DNA of 20,229 bases from Pseudomonadota bacterium (GCA_023430045.1 JAEZCF010000127.1:1-20229); one strand, 5' to 3'. Shown: positions 1 through 7,862, numbered from the stretch's first letter. Numbers and translations: made by a program. Notes: a model not told the origin generated them from the sequence alone.

Positions 1-70
1 GTAGAGCGGGGCTCTGCCCCGCTGCCCGGCTGATGTTTCCACCGCGCAGCGCGGCAGAGCCCCGCTCTAC
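1..70. repeat. SMAG-type (GTAG) palindromic repeat pair
   Basis: The stretch starts with GTAG and ends with CTAC. Its two arms are GTAGAGCGGGGCTCTGCC and its near reverse complement at 52-70, and each arm is itself a small palindrome. This is the layout of the Stenotrophomonas GTAG repeat (SMAG) dimers, which belong to the REP class. It lies just past the 3' end of the minus-strand gnd gene, so on the minus strand it may also act as a transcript-end hairpin. No clear T-run follows. Confidence 0.8.
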
Positions 71-87
71 AGATTCGCGTGAGCTTT

Positions 88-993
88 TCAGCGAGGCTTG
101 ACTGCGTGGCCACCGAACTCGTTACGCATGGCCGCCAGCAGGCGGTCGGTGAACGAATTGGCCTCGCGCGAACGCAACCGCTCCAGCAGGGAAAGCGTGA
201 TCACCGGTGCCGGCACATCCAGGGCGATCGCTTCGGCAACCGTCCAGCGGCCTTCACCGGAATCGGAAACATACGGTGCGATGCCGTCCAGAGAGGGGTT
301 ACGCTGCAGCGCCTGCGCGCTCAGATCCAGCAACCACGAGCGCACTACGCTGCCATGACGCCAGACCTCGGCTACCTGCGCCAGGTCCAGCTGCATTTCC
401 TGCTTGCGCTCCATCAGCGCGAAGCCTTCGGCGTAGGCCTGCATCATTCCGTATTCGATGCCGTTGTGGATCATCTTGGTGTAATGGCCCGCCCCGCTGG
501 GCCCCACCCGCGCCCAGCCCCGGTCGGCCGCCGGCGCCAGCGCCTGGAAGACCGGCGACAACCGCTCCACGGTGGCGGCATCGCCACCAATCATCAGGCT
601 GTAGCCTTCCTGCAGGCCCCATACGCCGCCGCTGGTACCGCAATCCAGGTAGAAGATATCGTCGTCGGCCAGTGACCGCGCGCGCCGCATCGAGTCCTGG
701 TAGTTGGAATTGCCGCCATCGATGACGACATCCCCTTCGGCCAGGTGCGGCACCAGCTGCGCCAGCGTCTGGTCGACGGTATCGCCCGCCGGCACCATCA
801 GCCACACCACGCGGGGCACGGGCAACGCCTCCACGGCTTCGGCCAGCGATGCCCGGGTTTCCAGCCCGGCGGCGGCAGCGACCGAACGCGCCGGCTCCAT
901 CGGGTCGTAGCCCACCACACGGTGGCCACCACGCTGAAGCCGCTGGGCCATGTTCGCGCCCATGCGGCCCAGGCCGATCATTGCAATATCCAT
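88..993 (-). CDS. gnd: 6-phosphogluconate dehydrogenase, decarboxylating (short form)
   Basis: A 301-aa enzyme of the pentose phosphate pathway that oxidises and decarboxylates 6-phosphogluconate to ribulose 5-phosphate in the cytoplasm. The Rossmann motif GLGRMG is at residues 7-12, the substrate-site run GTSGG at 119-123, and the catalytic lysine and glutamate are K173 and E180 in HYTKMIHNGIEYGMMQ. At about 300 aa it belongs to the short (GndB/YqeC-like) class rather than the roughly 470-aa E. coli class. An aspartate (D30) at the end of the second strand of the nucleotide fold suggests NAD+ rather than NADP+ preference, which is an inference. The ATG is preceded by AAAGGTG, and that ribosome site overlaps the stop codon of the upstream 438-aa gene, so translational coupling is likely. 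It is the last gene of an apparent three-gene operon. Confidence 0.92.
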   Translation of the reverse strand: MDIAMIGLGRMGANMAQRLQRGGHRVVGYDPMEPARSVAAAAGLETRASLAEAVEALPVPRVVWLMVPAGDTVDQTLAQLVPHLAEGDVVIDGGNSNYQDSMRRARSLADDDIFYLDCGTSGGVWGLQEGYSLMIGGDAATVERLSPVFQALAPAADRGWARVGPSGAGHYTKMIHNGIEYGMMQAYAEGFALMERKQEMQLDLAQVAEVWRHGSVVRSWLLDLSAQALQRNPSLDGIAPYVSDSGEGRWTVAEAIALDVPAPVITLSLLERLRSREANSFTDRLLAAMRNEFGGHAVKPR

Positions 994-997
994 CTTT

Positions 998-2314
998 TCA
1001 CCTTTGCGTTGGGAAGTTCCGGCGGACTGCGCCGCCCGGACCGGAATCGGAATCGGAATCGGAATCGGAATCGGAAGTCAGGCTGCCTGGCAGGCCCGAG
1101 GCCGCGCAGTGGCCCAGCTGGGCCTGCTGCCAGCGCCGGTACAGCGTGGTGTGCAGGTTGTGCATCGTCAGTTCCACCTCGAATGGCGTACGCGGATTGC
1201 GGTCCAGCAGCCGCACGATGTGATGACCCATGGGTTTTATACCGCGTGGATGCACGTAGATCAGGAACTGCCGGTAGAACGGATCGTCCAGCACCGCCTG
1301 CATGCGCTGCAGCACCGCGGTCTCCGCGTCGTTCAACGAGGCGCGCAAGGCTGGTTCGCGCTCGTCCAGCAGGCGCTCGAAGAAACGCACACCACGCCGC
1401 GGGATCTGTCGCGACAGCTGCCACAGCTCAAGGTTGCGCCGGTCGTACCAGGACAGCCCCCCATGAGCCTGCAACGCAGCAGCGGCATCCGCCCCGACAT
1501 CCACGACGATGAAGTTTTCGGCCTGGTTGTTGAGATCGTCCAGCGTGTCACGCCCGTACGCGTGGGTGATGTAGCCCGGCACGCCCATGAACGCCTGCTT
1601 CCCCATCGCCGATGTACGCACCGCCTTGCCATCGGCAAACAGTTCGCCGGCATGCGCACCGAGCAGGATGCTGTGGGTGTCGTGCAGCGTGAGAAAGGTG
1701 CCGATGCCAAGCTCGTCGTTGTCGAAGGCCGTGTCGAATCCCGCATCGCCATACAGTTCGCGCTGGGTCGCCAGCTGCGCCACCTGGCGGCCGACGCCAC
1801 ATTCGCTGCGCACGTTGCCATGGTAGAACGCGTCCAGCGCGCGGCTGTTGCTGGCAAGCGGCTGGTAGCCGCGTCCCAGGCTGCGCGTCGCCTGCCACCC
1901 CTGGGCCGCTGCGCCGCGCATGCCGAACCCGATCCAGCCCAGCTGCAGGCCGGAAAACCGATAGCCTTCGTTCGCCTGCAGCGCGCCTGCGGCACGCCGC
2001 GCAGCATCGCCCACGCGGAATCCAAACGCGCATACCGTACCCGGATGGTCCAACAGGCGCTGCATCAGTTCGTCATGGGCATCGGACTCCATCCGTGCGG
2101 GTAGCTGCACGCGAAGATCACCGCGAGCCTGCGCTTCGGCAAGATCTCCGCGCTGGCACACCGCTCCCGGAAGTATGCGTGGCTCGGGCACATCGGCTGG
2201 CTGGAAACGCCAGCCGAGGCGCTCCAGCAATCCTTGTCGGCAATCCGGCCCCGATGCCGCCAGGCAGGGCGCGCAGACCAGCGTCAGCGCAAGCAGTGCG
2301 GCGGTGCCACGCAT
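998..2314 (-). CDS. Uncharacterised secreted protein with C-terminal Ser-Asp repeat
   Basis: A 438-aa protein that I cannot assign to a family. A Sec signal peptide covers about residues 1-20 (MRGTAALLALTLVCAPCLAA), so it is probably periplasmic or exported. The body is soluble, with no membrane segments, and has scattered cysteines (for example in SECGVGRQVAQLAT and near the end in LGHC) and a histidine-rich patch GIKPMGHHIVRLL. After the last cysteine the tail changes character to LTSDSDSDSDSDSGPGG, encoded by a hexanucleotide repeat, followed by a basic end. The tail looks like a recent, poorly constrained extension. The start is 2 bp after the stop of the upstream lipoprotein gene, and the stop is 4 bp before gnd, so the three genes are probably co-transcribed. 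The function is unknown. Confidence 0.75.
   Translation of the reverse strand: MRGTAALLALTLVCAPCLAASGPDCRQGLLERLGWRFQPADVPEPRILPGAVCQRGDLAEAQARGDLRVQLPARMESDAHDELMQRLLDHPGTVCAFGFRVGDAARRAAGALQANEGYRFSGLQLGWIGFGMRGAAAQGWQATRSLGRGYQPLASNSRALDAFYHGNVRSECGVGRQVAQLATQRELYGDAGFDTAFDNDELGIGTFLTLHDTHSILLGAHAGELFADGKAVRTSAMGKQAFMGVPGYITHAYGRDTLDDLNNQAENFIVVDVGADAAAALQAHGGLSWYDRRNLELWQLSRQIPRRGVRFFERLLDEREPALRASLNDAETAVLQRMQAVLDDPFYRQFLIYVHPRGIKPMGHHIVRLLDRNPRTPFEVELTMHNLHTTLYRRWQQAQLGHCAASGLPGSLTSDSDSDSDSDSGPGGAVRRNFPTQR
1042..1077. repeat. Hexanucleotide microsatellite (CGGAAT)n
   Basis: Five perfect CGGAAT units span 1042-1071, followed by a sixth unit, CGGAAG, at 1072-1077. Read on the minus strand it encodes alternating Ser and Asp in the tail of the 438-aa protein. 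The unit is two codons long, so changes in copy number keep the frame. It lies about 50-85 nt upstream of the gnd start codon. Confidence 0.95.
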
Positions 2315-2316
2315 GC

Positions 2317-2895
2317 TCAGCGGGTTCCGCTATCCACCGTTTCGCTATCGGCAGGGCGAGCCGCGTCTTCCGCAACCGGCGCCGTCACCGGCAGGTACTG
2401 CTGCAGGCGCTGGAAGAAACGGCCGTAGAATTCCTTGTCCTGCACCGTGCTGCTGGCCACCTTCACCAGCGAATCGTCGTTGCTGCCGAACGGCAGCGAC
2501 ACTGAACCCAGCGCACCCACGCCGACGCTGGCCGAGGTCGGGCTCTTCTTCAGCGCATAACGGTCCTGCACCGCGCTGACGAACACCAGCGCCTTGTCAC
2601 CGCGTGGCGCGCAGGAAATGCGCAGCACCAACTGCTCATGATCATCGTCGCGCGGCTGGAAGTTCTTGTTGCCCTCCACCGCGCCGCCGTCGGCACGAGC
2701 AATGGCATATCCCTGGCTCAACAGCGTACGCCGTGCCGCTTCGCAGGCATCAGCGGAAGTGCCGTCCACAGTACGCGAGTACATATCCCCGGAATCGAAT
2801 GATTCGCGCAGCAGCGTGTTGTCGGCCGCACGGCCGCCACAGGCGGCTAGCAGCAGGGTCACGACACTGGCCACAAGAAAGATAGGAGGCCGCAT
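2317..2895 (-). CDS. DUF2242-type lipoprotein
   Basis: A 192-aa predicted lipoprotein. A short signal peptide ends in the lipobox LLLAAC with the lipidated Cys at residue 19, followed by GGRAAD. Asp is not at +2, so outer-membrane sorting is expected. The body, with YSR near its start, CEAARRTLLSQGY and ending DKEFYGRFFQRLQQYL, matches what I know of DUF2242, an uncharacterised family in proteobacteria. An ATG 33 bp further upstream (2928) is open, but I chose 2895 because GGAG precedes it at good spacing and it puts the signal peptide right at the N-terminus. It is the first gene of a tight run with the 438-aa protein (2-bp gap) and gnd. The function is unknown. Confidence 0.82.
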   Translation of the reverse strand: MRPPIFLVASVVTLLLAACGGRAADNTLLRESFDSGDMYSRTVDGTSADACEAARRTLLSQGYAIARADGGAVEGNKNFQPRDDDHEQLVLRISCAPRGDKALVFVSAVQDRYALKKSPTSASVGVGALGSVSLPFGSNDDSLVKVASSTVQDKEFYGRFFQRLQQYLPVTAPVAEDAARPADSETVDSGTR

Positions 2896-2995
2896 GGAAA
2901 CTCCGGGAAGTTCGGTCCGCCACAGCATAGAGGGCCCCGTGTCATCCCCAGGTCATGGCGCGGGGACCGTTCAGGTGGCGGCCACGACCGGTGGA

Positions 2996-3013
2996 TGCCG
3001 GCCAAGGCCGGCA
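2996..3013. other. Perfect palindrome downstream of prc
   Basis: TGCCGGCC, AA, GGCCGGCA forms an 18-bp inverted repeat just past the prc stop codon, in the spacer ahead of the lipoprotein operon. There is no T-run on either side, so it could be a transcript-end stem or a remnant of a repetitive palindrome rather than a standard intrinsic terminator. Confidence 0.5.
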
Positions 3014-3026
3014 CCTGCGCGGTTTA

Positions 3027-5204
3027 TCAGTCTGCCCAGCGGCCAGCCGCAGTGGACTGCGGCAGCACCTGGGCCGACAGCGGTCGATCCACTTCCAGCA
3101 GGTTCACCGCATCGGCCAGGATCGCCGCCGATTCGCGCAGCAGCGGATCCGGGCGCTTCTCGGCGGCCTTTTCGCGGGCAGCGTCCTTGACGATGTCACG
3201 TTCGTTGCCGGTCAGGCCGTCGTCGTTGCTGTCGTCGGCCAGCGGATCCAGATCCAGTCCCAGTTCCTTGCGGGTGGCCTGGCGTTCCTTGCGCTGATTT
3301 TCCTGCCGCTCGCGCTCGGTACGGCGCTCGGCCTCATTCAGCGAAATGTACTTCTTCGCCTTCTCGGCACGGAACTGCTCGACATCCTCGTTCCACCACA
3401 CGAATTCCTTGTCGGTGGCGATGCGCGCTTCATGCCGCGTTTCCAGCTTCGGCAGCAACGGCGCGAAGTTGCCGTACTGGGTATGCGGCACGGCGGCGAT
3501 GCGGGTCCACGGCAGTGCATTGTCATAGGTGCTTTCGCCGAACTCGCTGGCGTCCACGCTGGCCGGGAACGCCAGATCCGGCACCACGCCCTTGTGCTGG
3601 GTGCTGCTGCCGCTGACGCGGAAGAACTGCGCGATGGTCAGCTTGACCTGGCCAAAGCGCTGCTTCTCGCCGCTCGGCCAGCGGTCCAGGTCCACGATGT
3701 TCTGCACCGTGCCCTTGCCGAAGGTGGTCTCGCCGATCACCAGGCCACGCCCGTAATCCTGGATGGCACCGGCGAAAATCTCCGACGCGGATGCCGAACC
3801 CCGATTGATCAGCACGGCCAGCGGGCCATCCCAGGCCACCGCCTCGCTGCGGTCGCTGTTGACGGTGACCCGGCCGCCGGACTCACGCACCTGCACCACC
3901 GGCCCCTGTTCGATGAACAGACCCGTCAGCTCGATGGCCTCATCCAGCGAACCGCCGCCGTTGTTGCGCAGATCCAGCACCACGCCGTCCAGCCCGTCAT
4001 TCTTGAAGCCGGCCAGCAGTTTGGCCACGTCACGCGTCGCCGATGCATAGTCGGTGGCGTTACGGCGACGGCCCTCGAAATCCTGGTAGAAGGTCGGCAG
4101 CTTGATCACGCCGACCTTGCGCTCAGGCTCACCCTCCTTGCCGGGCAGCGTCAGCGTTTCGCCCTTGGCCGCCTGTTCGGCCAGTCGCACCTTCTGGCGG
4201 GTCAGCACCAGCGTATGCGGTTTGCCGTCCACACCTTCCTCGGCCGGAATGAATTCCAGCCGTACCTGGGTGTCCTTGTTGCCACGGATCTTGGCCACGA
4301 CATCATCGATTCGCCAGCCGATCACATCCTCGATGGGGCCGGACGTGCCCTGCCCCACGCCGACGATGCGGTCGCCCGGCTTCAGGGTGCCATTGACCGC
4401 GGCCGGACCACCGGCGATGACCTCGCGGATCACCACCATGTCGTCCTGGCGCTGCAGCTGCGCGCCGATGCCTTCCAGCGACAGCGACATCGCCTGGTTG
4501 AAGTTTTCCGCCGTGCGCGGCGTGAAGTAATCGGTATGCGGATCCACCGCGCTGGTATAGGCGTTGAGGAAGAACTGGAACACGTCCTCGCCCTTCAGCT
4601 CGTTGACCGATTTCTCAAGCGTGGAATAACGCTTGTCCAGCGTCTTGCGGATGTCATCGGACTTCTTGCCGGCCAGCTTCAGGCGCAGCCAGTCGTTCTT
4701 GACCGACTTTCGCCACAGCTCGTCCAGTTCGGCATCGCTGGCGGCCCACGGCACGTCCTTGCGGTCGTATTCGAATTTTTCGTCGGTGCTGAAATCCGGC
4801 TCGCGCTTCAGCAGCCCCTTCGCATACCCCACCCGCTGCGCCACGCGCTGCTTGTAGACGGAGAACACCTGGAATGCGGGCTCCAGTTCGCCACCACGGA
4901 TGGCGGTGGCGATGCTTGCCTCGAAAGGTGCGAAGCGGGCAACGTCGGCCTGGGTGAAGAACTGCTTGCCGCTGTCCAGGTTTTCCAGATAGCGCTTGAA
5001 GACGTCCCGGGAGGTGGCTTCGTCCAGCGCCCGCGGCCGATAGGCGTAGCGGCTGTCGGACAGCAGCCCATAGACCAGCTTGGAGGTGGTCACCTGGTCG
5101 GGCGTGGCCGCCGCGGGCAAGACAGGCGAATCAGCCTGGGCGGCCAGCGCGAGCGGGGCGCTCAGCGCCAGGGCCATCAGGAATGCGGGGGCTTTGAATT
5201 TCAT
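3027..5204 (-). CDS. prc: Carboxy-terminal (tail-specific) protease Prc, S41 family
   Basis: A 725-aa periplasmic serine protease that recognises the C-termini of its substrates and trims lipoproteins and peptidoglycan hydrolases. A signal peptide covers about residues 1-22. The N-terminal Tsp domain follows to about 230, then a PDZ domain around 236-325 (start SLSLEGIGAQL, with KPGDRIVGVGQG), and the S41 protease core around 360-550. The Ser-Lys dyad is S472 in SASASEIF and K497 in TFGKGTVQ, with the same 25-residue spacing as S452/K477 of E. coli Prc. The C-terminal DUF3340-type region is charged and helical, rich in Glu, Arg and Lys (about 605-690). The length matches the family (about 680-730). 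It stands alone: repeat-rich DNA lies upstream and a palindrome downstream. Confidence 0.95.
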   Translation of the reverse strand: MKFKAPAFLMALALSAPLALAAQADSPVLPAAATPDQVTTSKLVYGLLSDSRYAYRPRALDEATSRDVFKRYLENLDSGKQFFTQADVARFAPFEASIATAIRGGELEPAFQVFSVYKQRVAQRVGYAKGLLKREPDFSTDEKFEYDRKDVPWAASDAELDELWRKSVKNDWLRLKLAGKKSDDIRKTLDKRYSTLEKSVNELKGEDVFQFFLNAYTSAVDPHTDYFTPRTAENFNQAMSLSLEGIGAQLQRQDDMVVIREVIAGGPAAVNGTLKPGDRIVGVGQGTSGPIEDVIGWRIDDVVAKIRGNKDTQVRLEFIPAEEGVDGKPHTLVLTRQKVRLAEQAAKGETLTLPGKEGEPERKVGVIKLPTFYQDFEGRRRNATDYASATRDVAKLLAGFKNDGLDGVVLDLRNNGGGSLDEAIELTGLFIEQGPVVQVRESGGRVTVNSDRSEAVAWDGPLAVLINRGSASASEIFAGAIQDYGRGLVIGETTFGKGTVQNIVDLDRWPSGEKQRFGQVKLTIAQFFRVSGSSTQHKGVVPDLAFPASVDASEFGESTYDNALPWTRIAAVPHTQYGNFAPLLPKLETRHEARIATDKEFVWWNEDVEQFRAEKAKKYISLNEAERRTERERQENQRKERQATRKELGLDLDPLADDSNDDGLTGNERDIVKDAAREKAAEKRPDPLLRESAAILADAVNLLEVDRPLSAQVLPQSTAAGRWAD

Positions 5205-5613
5205 GGACTTGCTCGGGGAACCTTGCCGGAAGTGAGACTGCGCGAGGGTTGGACCCCACGACAGTGCCGAAAGTTGCAGGCGTTGTCACCCACAGCTTCG
5301 GAACACGTATTTCCAGCGTAAACGGCGGCCTGTAGCAAATTGTGAATGTGGGGGACAAACCCGCGAAGACGATTGGTGGGTGATGCCGGTGGGTGAATAC
5401 CGGGATGAAACCGGTGGCTGACGACCCGGCTGATACCGGTGGGTGACGACCGTTGTTCGTCACGCTCCTGCCCAGTGTTCACAGTGACGACCAACGGTCG
5501 TCACCCACCACCGCCAGGGAAGCTCACCCACCACAGCCAGCGAGGCTCACCCAATACCGCCGGGGAGGCTCACCCACCACAGCCATGAAGGCTTCTCACC
5601 ACAGCTACGGAGC
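5205..5613. repeat. Gene-free spacer with head-to-head tandem repeats
   Basis: This is the 409-bp stretch between lipA and prc; I see no credible gene in it. The left half carries repeats starting with GGTGGGTGA at 5375, 5388, 5413 (as GGTGGCTGA) and 5438; the last three are 25 bp apart. The right half carries reverse-complement units of about 23 bp containing CTCACCCACCACAGCC, with starts near 5500, 5523, 5546, 5569 and 5592. A further CACCCAC copy lies near 5286. The prc promoter must lie at the low-coordinate end or inside the repeats, but I could not pick one confidently. Confidence 0.8.
5438..5509. other. 26-bp inverted repeat (stem-loop)
   Basis: The arms at 5438-5463 and 5484-5509 are reverse complements over 26 bp with one mismatch (5456 against 5491), around a 20-nt loop. 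The outer 18 bp are perfect (GGTGGGTGACGACCGTTG and its complement). It lies past the lipA stop on the minus strand, where it could end or protect the lip transcript. No T-run follows. Confidence 0.85.
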
Positions 5614-6627
5614 TCAGCCGACGCCGGCGCCCTTGGCCTGCACGTCTGCGTGGTACGACGAGCGCACCATCGGGCCGGAAGCCACGTGGCTGAAGCCCAG
5701 CTCGTAGCCATAGTCTTCCAGTGCCTTGTAGTCTTCCGGCGTCCAGTATTTCAGCACCGGATGATGATGCGCGGTGGGCTGCAGGTACTGCCCGATGGTG
5801 ATCATGTCCACATCGTGCGCGCGCAGGTCGCGCATGGTCGCCTTGATCTGCTCGAACTCCTCGCCCAGGCCCAGCATGATGCCGCTCTTGGTCGGCACCT
5901 CCGGGTGCTGCGCCTTGAAATTCTTCAGCAGCGTCAGCGACCACTGGTAATCCGCACCCGGGCGCACGTTGCGATACAGGTCGGGCACGGTTTCGATGTT
6001 GTGGTTGAACACGTCCGGCGGATTCTTCGCCAGGATCTCCAGTGCGCGCTCCATGCGGCCCTTGCCGCGGAAATCCGGCGTCAGCACTTCGATACGCGTA
6101 CCCGGCGACTTCGTGCGGATGGCGGTGATGCAGTCCACGAAGTGCTGCGCCCCACCGTCGCGCAGGTCGTCGCGGTCCACGCTGGTCACCACCACGTACT
6201 TCAGGCCCATGTCAGCCACCGTCTGGCCCAGGCTGGCCGGCTCGTTGGCATCGGGCGGCTTCGGGCGGCCATGGGCCACATCGCAGAACGAACAGCGGCG
6301 CGTACAGACTTCGCCCAGGATCATGAAGGTTGCCGTGCCATGGCCGAAGCATTCGTGGATGTTCGGGCAGCTGGCTTCCTCGCACACGGTCACGAGGCGG
6401 TTCTCGCGCAGCTTGGCCTTCAGGTTCTGCACGGCATTGCCGGACGGAATGCGCACCCGGATCCACGATGGCTTGCGCAGCACCGGAACATCGGCGAACT
6501 GCACCGGCGAACGGTTGATCTTGTCCCCGCCCAGCTGTTTCACGCCGGCCTGCATCGGCGCGGCGGCGGGAGCGGGCTCGCCCTGCAGCATCTGCAGGGG
6601 AATGGTGCGGGCGGTCTGTTCGGTCAT
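5614..6627 (-). CDS. lipA: Lipoyl synthase
   Basis: A 337-aa radical SAM enzyme that inserts two sulfur atoms into protein-bound octanoyl groups to make lipoyl cofactors. The auxiliary cluster cysteines are C82, C87 and C93 in CEEASCPNIHEC, and the radical SAM cysteines are C108, C112 and C115 in CTRRCSFC. The conserved RSSYHAD element is near the C-terminus. The length fits the family. The ATG has GGAAG upstream at acceptable spacing. It follows lipB by 42 bp on the same strand and would act directly on the octanoyl-domain product of LipB. Confidence 0.97.
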   Translation of the reverse strand: MTEQTARTIPLQMLQGEPAPAAAPMQAGVKQLGGDKINRSPVQFADVPVLRKPSWIRVRIPSGNAVQNLKAKLRENRLVTVCEEASCPNIHECFGHGTATFMILGEVCTRRCSFCDVAHGRPKPPDANEPASLGQTVADMGLKYVVVTSVDRDDLRDGGAQHFVDCITAIRTKSPGTRIEVLTPDFRGKGRMERALEILAKNPPDVFNHNIETVPDLYRNVRPGADYQWSLTLLKNFKAQHPEVPTKSGIMLGLGEEFEQIKATMRDLRAHDVDMITIGQYLQPTAHHHPVLKYWTPEDYKALEDYGYELGFSHVASGPMVRSSYHADVQAKGAGVG

Positions 6628-6669
6628 GGGGCTTCCGGCGGCAACACAGCCGCGTGGTGTCGGTTCAAA

Positions 6670-7386
6670 TCAGGCGGACAGGCAATCAAGCGTCGCGGGC
6701 AGTTCCGGAGATGGCTGCAACAACAGGCCGAACTGACGGGCCAGCTGTTCCAGCAGCACGGGCTTGACGGCGTCCATCCCGGACGCGCCCCCCAAGTCTA
6801 CCATCGCGGTCACCTGCAGCCCCTGGTAACCACAGGGGTTGATGCGGTGGAACGGTTCAAGGTCCATGGCCACGTTGAAGGCCAGCCCATGAAACGTGCA
6901 GCCACGGCGCACGCGGATGCCCAGCGCGGCCACCTTGGCACCGGCCACGTACACGCCCGGCGCTCCTTCCTGGCGCTCGGCACCGATGTTCCACTCGGCC
7001 AGCGTATCGATGATGGCCTGTTCTATGCGGCATACGTAATCGCGCACGCCGATGCCCAGCCGTGGCAGGCGCAGCAGCGGATACACCACGATCTGCCCGG
7101 GCCCGTGATAGGTCACCTGGCCGCCGCGATCCACCTGCACAACAGGAATATCGCCAGGTGCCAGCACGTGTTCCTGCTTGCCGGCCTGGCCCAGGGTGAA
7201 CACCGGATCGTGCTCGACCACCCACAGCTCATCGGTGGTGTCGTCGTCGCGCTGGTCGGTGAACTGCTGCATCGCGTGCCATACCGGCTCATACGCCTGG
7301 CGGCCGAGATCGCGCACCACGGCCACGCGGGGCTGGCGCATTTCCGGGCCCCCGACTGCCACGCCGCTGGCGGTTACAGCGTCCAC
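6670..7386 (-). CDS. lipB: Octanoyl-[ACP]:protein N-octanoyltransferase
   Basis: A 238-aa cytoplasmic enzyme that transfers octanoate from acyl carrier protein to lipoyl domains. The family signature is intact: RGGQVTYHGPGQ at 87-98, the catalytic lysine K151 in GAKVAALGIR, and the nucleophile C185 in INPCGYQG. The GTG start at 7386 is preceded by GGAAGTG and overlaps the end of ybeD by 13 bp, which suggests coupling. An in-frame ATG at 7341 (giving MRQPRVAVV) would make a 223-aa protein and also fits the family's usual start, so the N-terminus is uncertain. The gene sits between ybeD and lipA as in E. coli. Confidence 0.95.
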   Translation of the reverse strand: MDAVTASGVAVGGPEMRQPRVAVVRDLGRQAYEPVWHAMQQFTDQRDDDTTDELWVVEHDPVFTLGQAGKQEHVLAPGDIPVVQVDRGGQVTYHGPGQIVVYPLLRLPRLGIGVRDYVCRIEQAIIDTLAEWNIGAERQEGAPGVYVAGAKVAALGIRVRRGCTFHGLAFNVAMDLEPFHRINPCGYQGLQVTAMVDLGGASGMDAVKPVLLEQLARQFGLLLQPSPELPATLDCLSA

Positions 7387-7652
7387 TTCACTTCCGGATG
7401 CTCGCGCAGCACCTGGTGGGCCAGGTCGTACTGCGCACGGTCCTTCGCGGTGAACGACAGGCGTACGGAAACATACTTGCCGTTGGAGGAGTGCTTCCAG
7501 CTGATCTGCTCGTGCTGCACGGCGATGCCGGCGGCCTGCAGCAGGGTGGGAAGCTCATGTTCCAGCCCGGAGTCCGCCGCGCCCATGGCGCTGAGTTCGA
7601 ACTCACCGGGAAACTGGAAGCCGTGTTCGGGATTGTCGGACTTGATTTCCAT
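7374..7652 (-). CDS. ybeD: DUF493 family protein (YbeD-like)
   Basis: A 92-aa cytoplasmic protein of the DUF493/YbeD family, a small ACT-like fold with no settled biochemical role that is commonly found next to lipB. It begins MEIKSDNPEHGFQFPGEFEL and ends KWTL, with the family's typical beta-alpha-beta pattern and length. There is no convincing ribosome site before the ATG. A promoter-like pair upstream would start the transcript at or next to the A of the ATG, which would explain this as a leaderless message. Its stop codon overlaps the lipB start. Confidence 0.88.
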   Translation of the reverse strand: MEIKSDNPEHGFQFPGEFELSAMGAADSGLEHELPTLLQAAGIAVQHEQISWKHSSNGKYVSVRLSFTAKDRAQYDLAHQVLREHPEVKWTL

Positions 7653-7658
7653 GGACCC

Positions 7659-7687
7659 ATTATCGGGCTGTCAGGGAGCAAACCCAA
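7659..7687 (-). promoter_or_regulatory. Putative promoter of ybeD-lipB-lipA (leaderless)
   Basis: On the minus strand, TTGGGT (7687-7682) is followed after 17 bp by GATAAT (7664-7659). The -10 box matches the consensus in five of six positions and the -35 in only three. Six bases separate the -10 box from the ATG at 7652, so transcription would begin on or beside the start codon. Confidence 0.45.
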
Positions 7688-7702
7688 GGGGCGCGGACTC
7701 TG

Positions 7703-7726
7703 GTAGAGCCGATCCATGATCGGCTG
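7703..7726. repeat. SMAG-type (GTAG) single repeat
   Basis: GTAG is followed by the palindrome AGCCGATC-CAT-GATCGGCT (7708-7726), a single REP-like SMAG unit. It sits just upstream of the ybeD promoter, at one edge of the envelope gene block. Confidence 0.75.
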
Positions 7727-7804
7727 AACCCGGTAGCCAAACGGCCACCACACCGGGTTCCAGACGCCCAATCTGCCGGATCGGCAACAGACAAGCGCCA
7801 GGCC

Positions 7805-7843
7805 CTGCCCGGCCGTCTACATTCAAGCAGACCGCCCGGGCAG
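7805..7843. other. Stem-loop downstream of the CsgG-like gene
   Basis: CTGCCCGG (7805-7812) pairs with CCGGGCAG (7836-7843), and an inner GTCT/AGAC stem closes a 10-nt loop. It lies 20 bp past the stop of the minus-strand CsgG-like gene, so it may mark its transcript end. There is no T-run. It resembles a decayed SMAG element. Confidence 0.45.
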
Positions 7844-7862
7844 AGCCGCGCTCCAGCGTTTT

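Noticed and set aside
950..2104. A plus-strand frame reading the hexanucleotide repeat as alternating Ile-Gly
   Set aside because: It has no ribosome site and no domain, and it is antisense to an operonic gene with a signal peptide.
2955..5321. A 788-codon plus-strand open frame opposite prc
   Set aside because: It is antisense to a clear S41 protease with intact catalytic residues and has only low-complexity composition, as expected for a shadow frame in GC-rich DNA.
5131..5494. Small minus-strand frames between lipA and prc
   Set aside because: They cover the repeat-rich spacer, overlap each other in different frames, and have no ribosome site or recognisable motif.
5375..5613. A CRISPR array
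   Set aside because: The units are about 23-25 bp with no unique spacers between them, they change orientation halfway, and no cas genes are present.
5650..7719. A 689-codon plus-strand open frame across lipA, lipB and ybeD
   Set aside because: It covers three well-identified genes on the other strand and is rich in His, Gln and Arg, typical of antisense frames.
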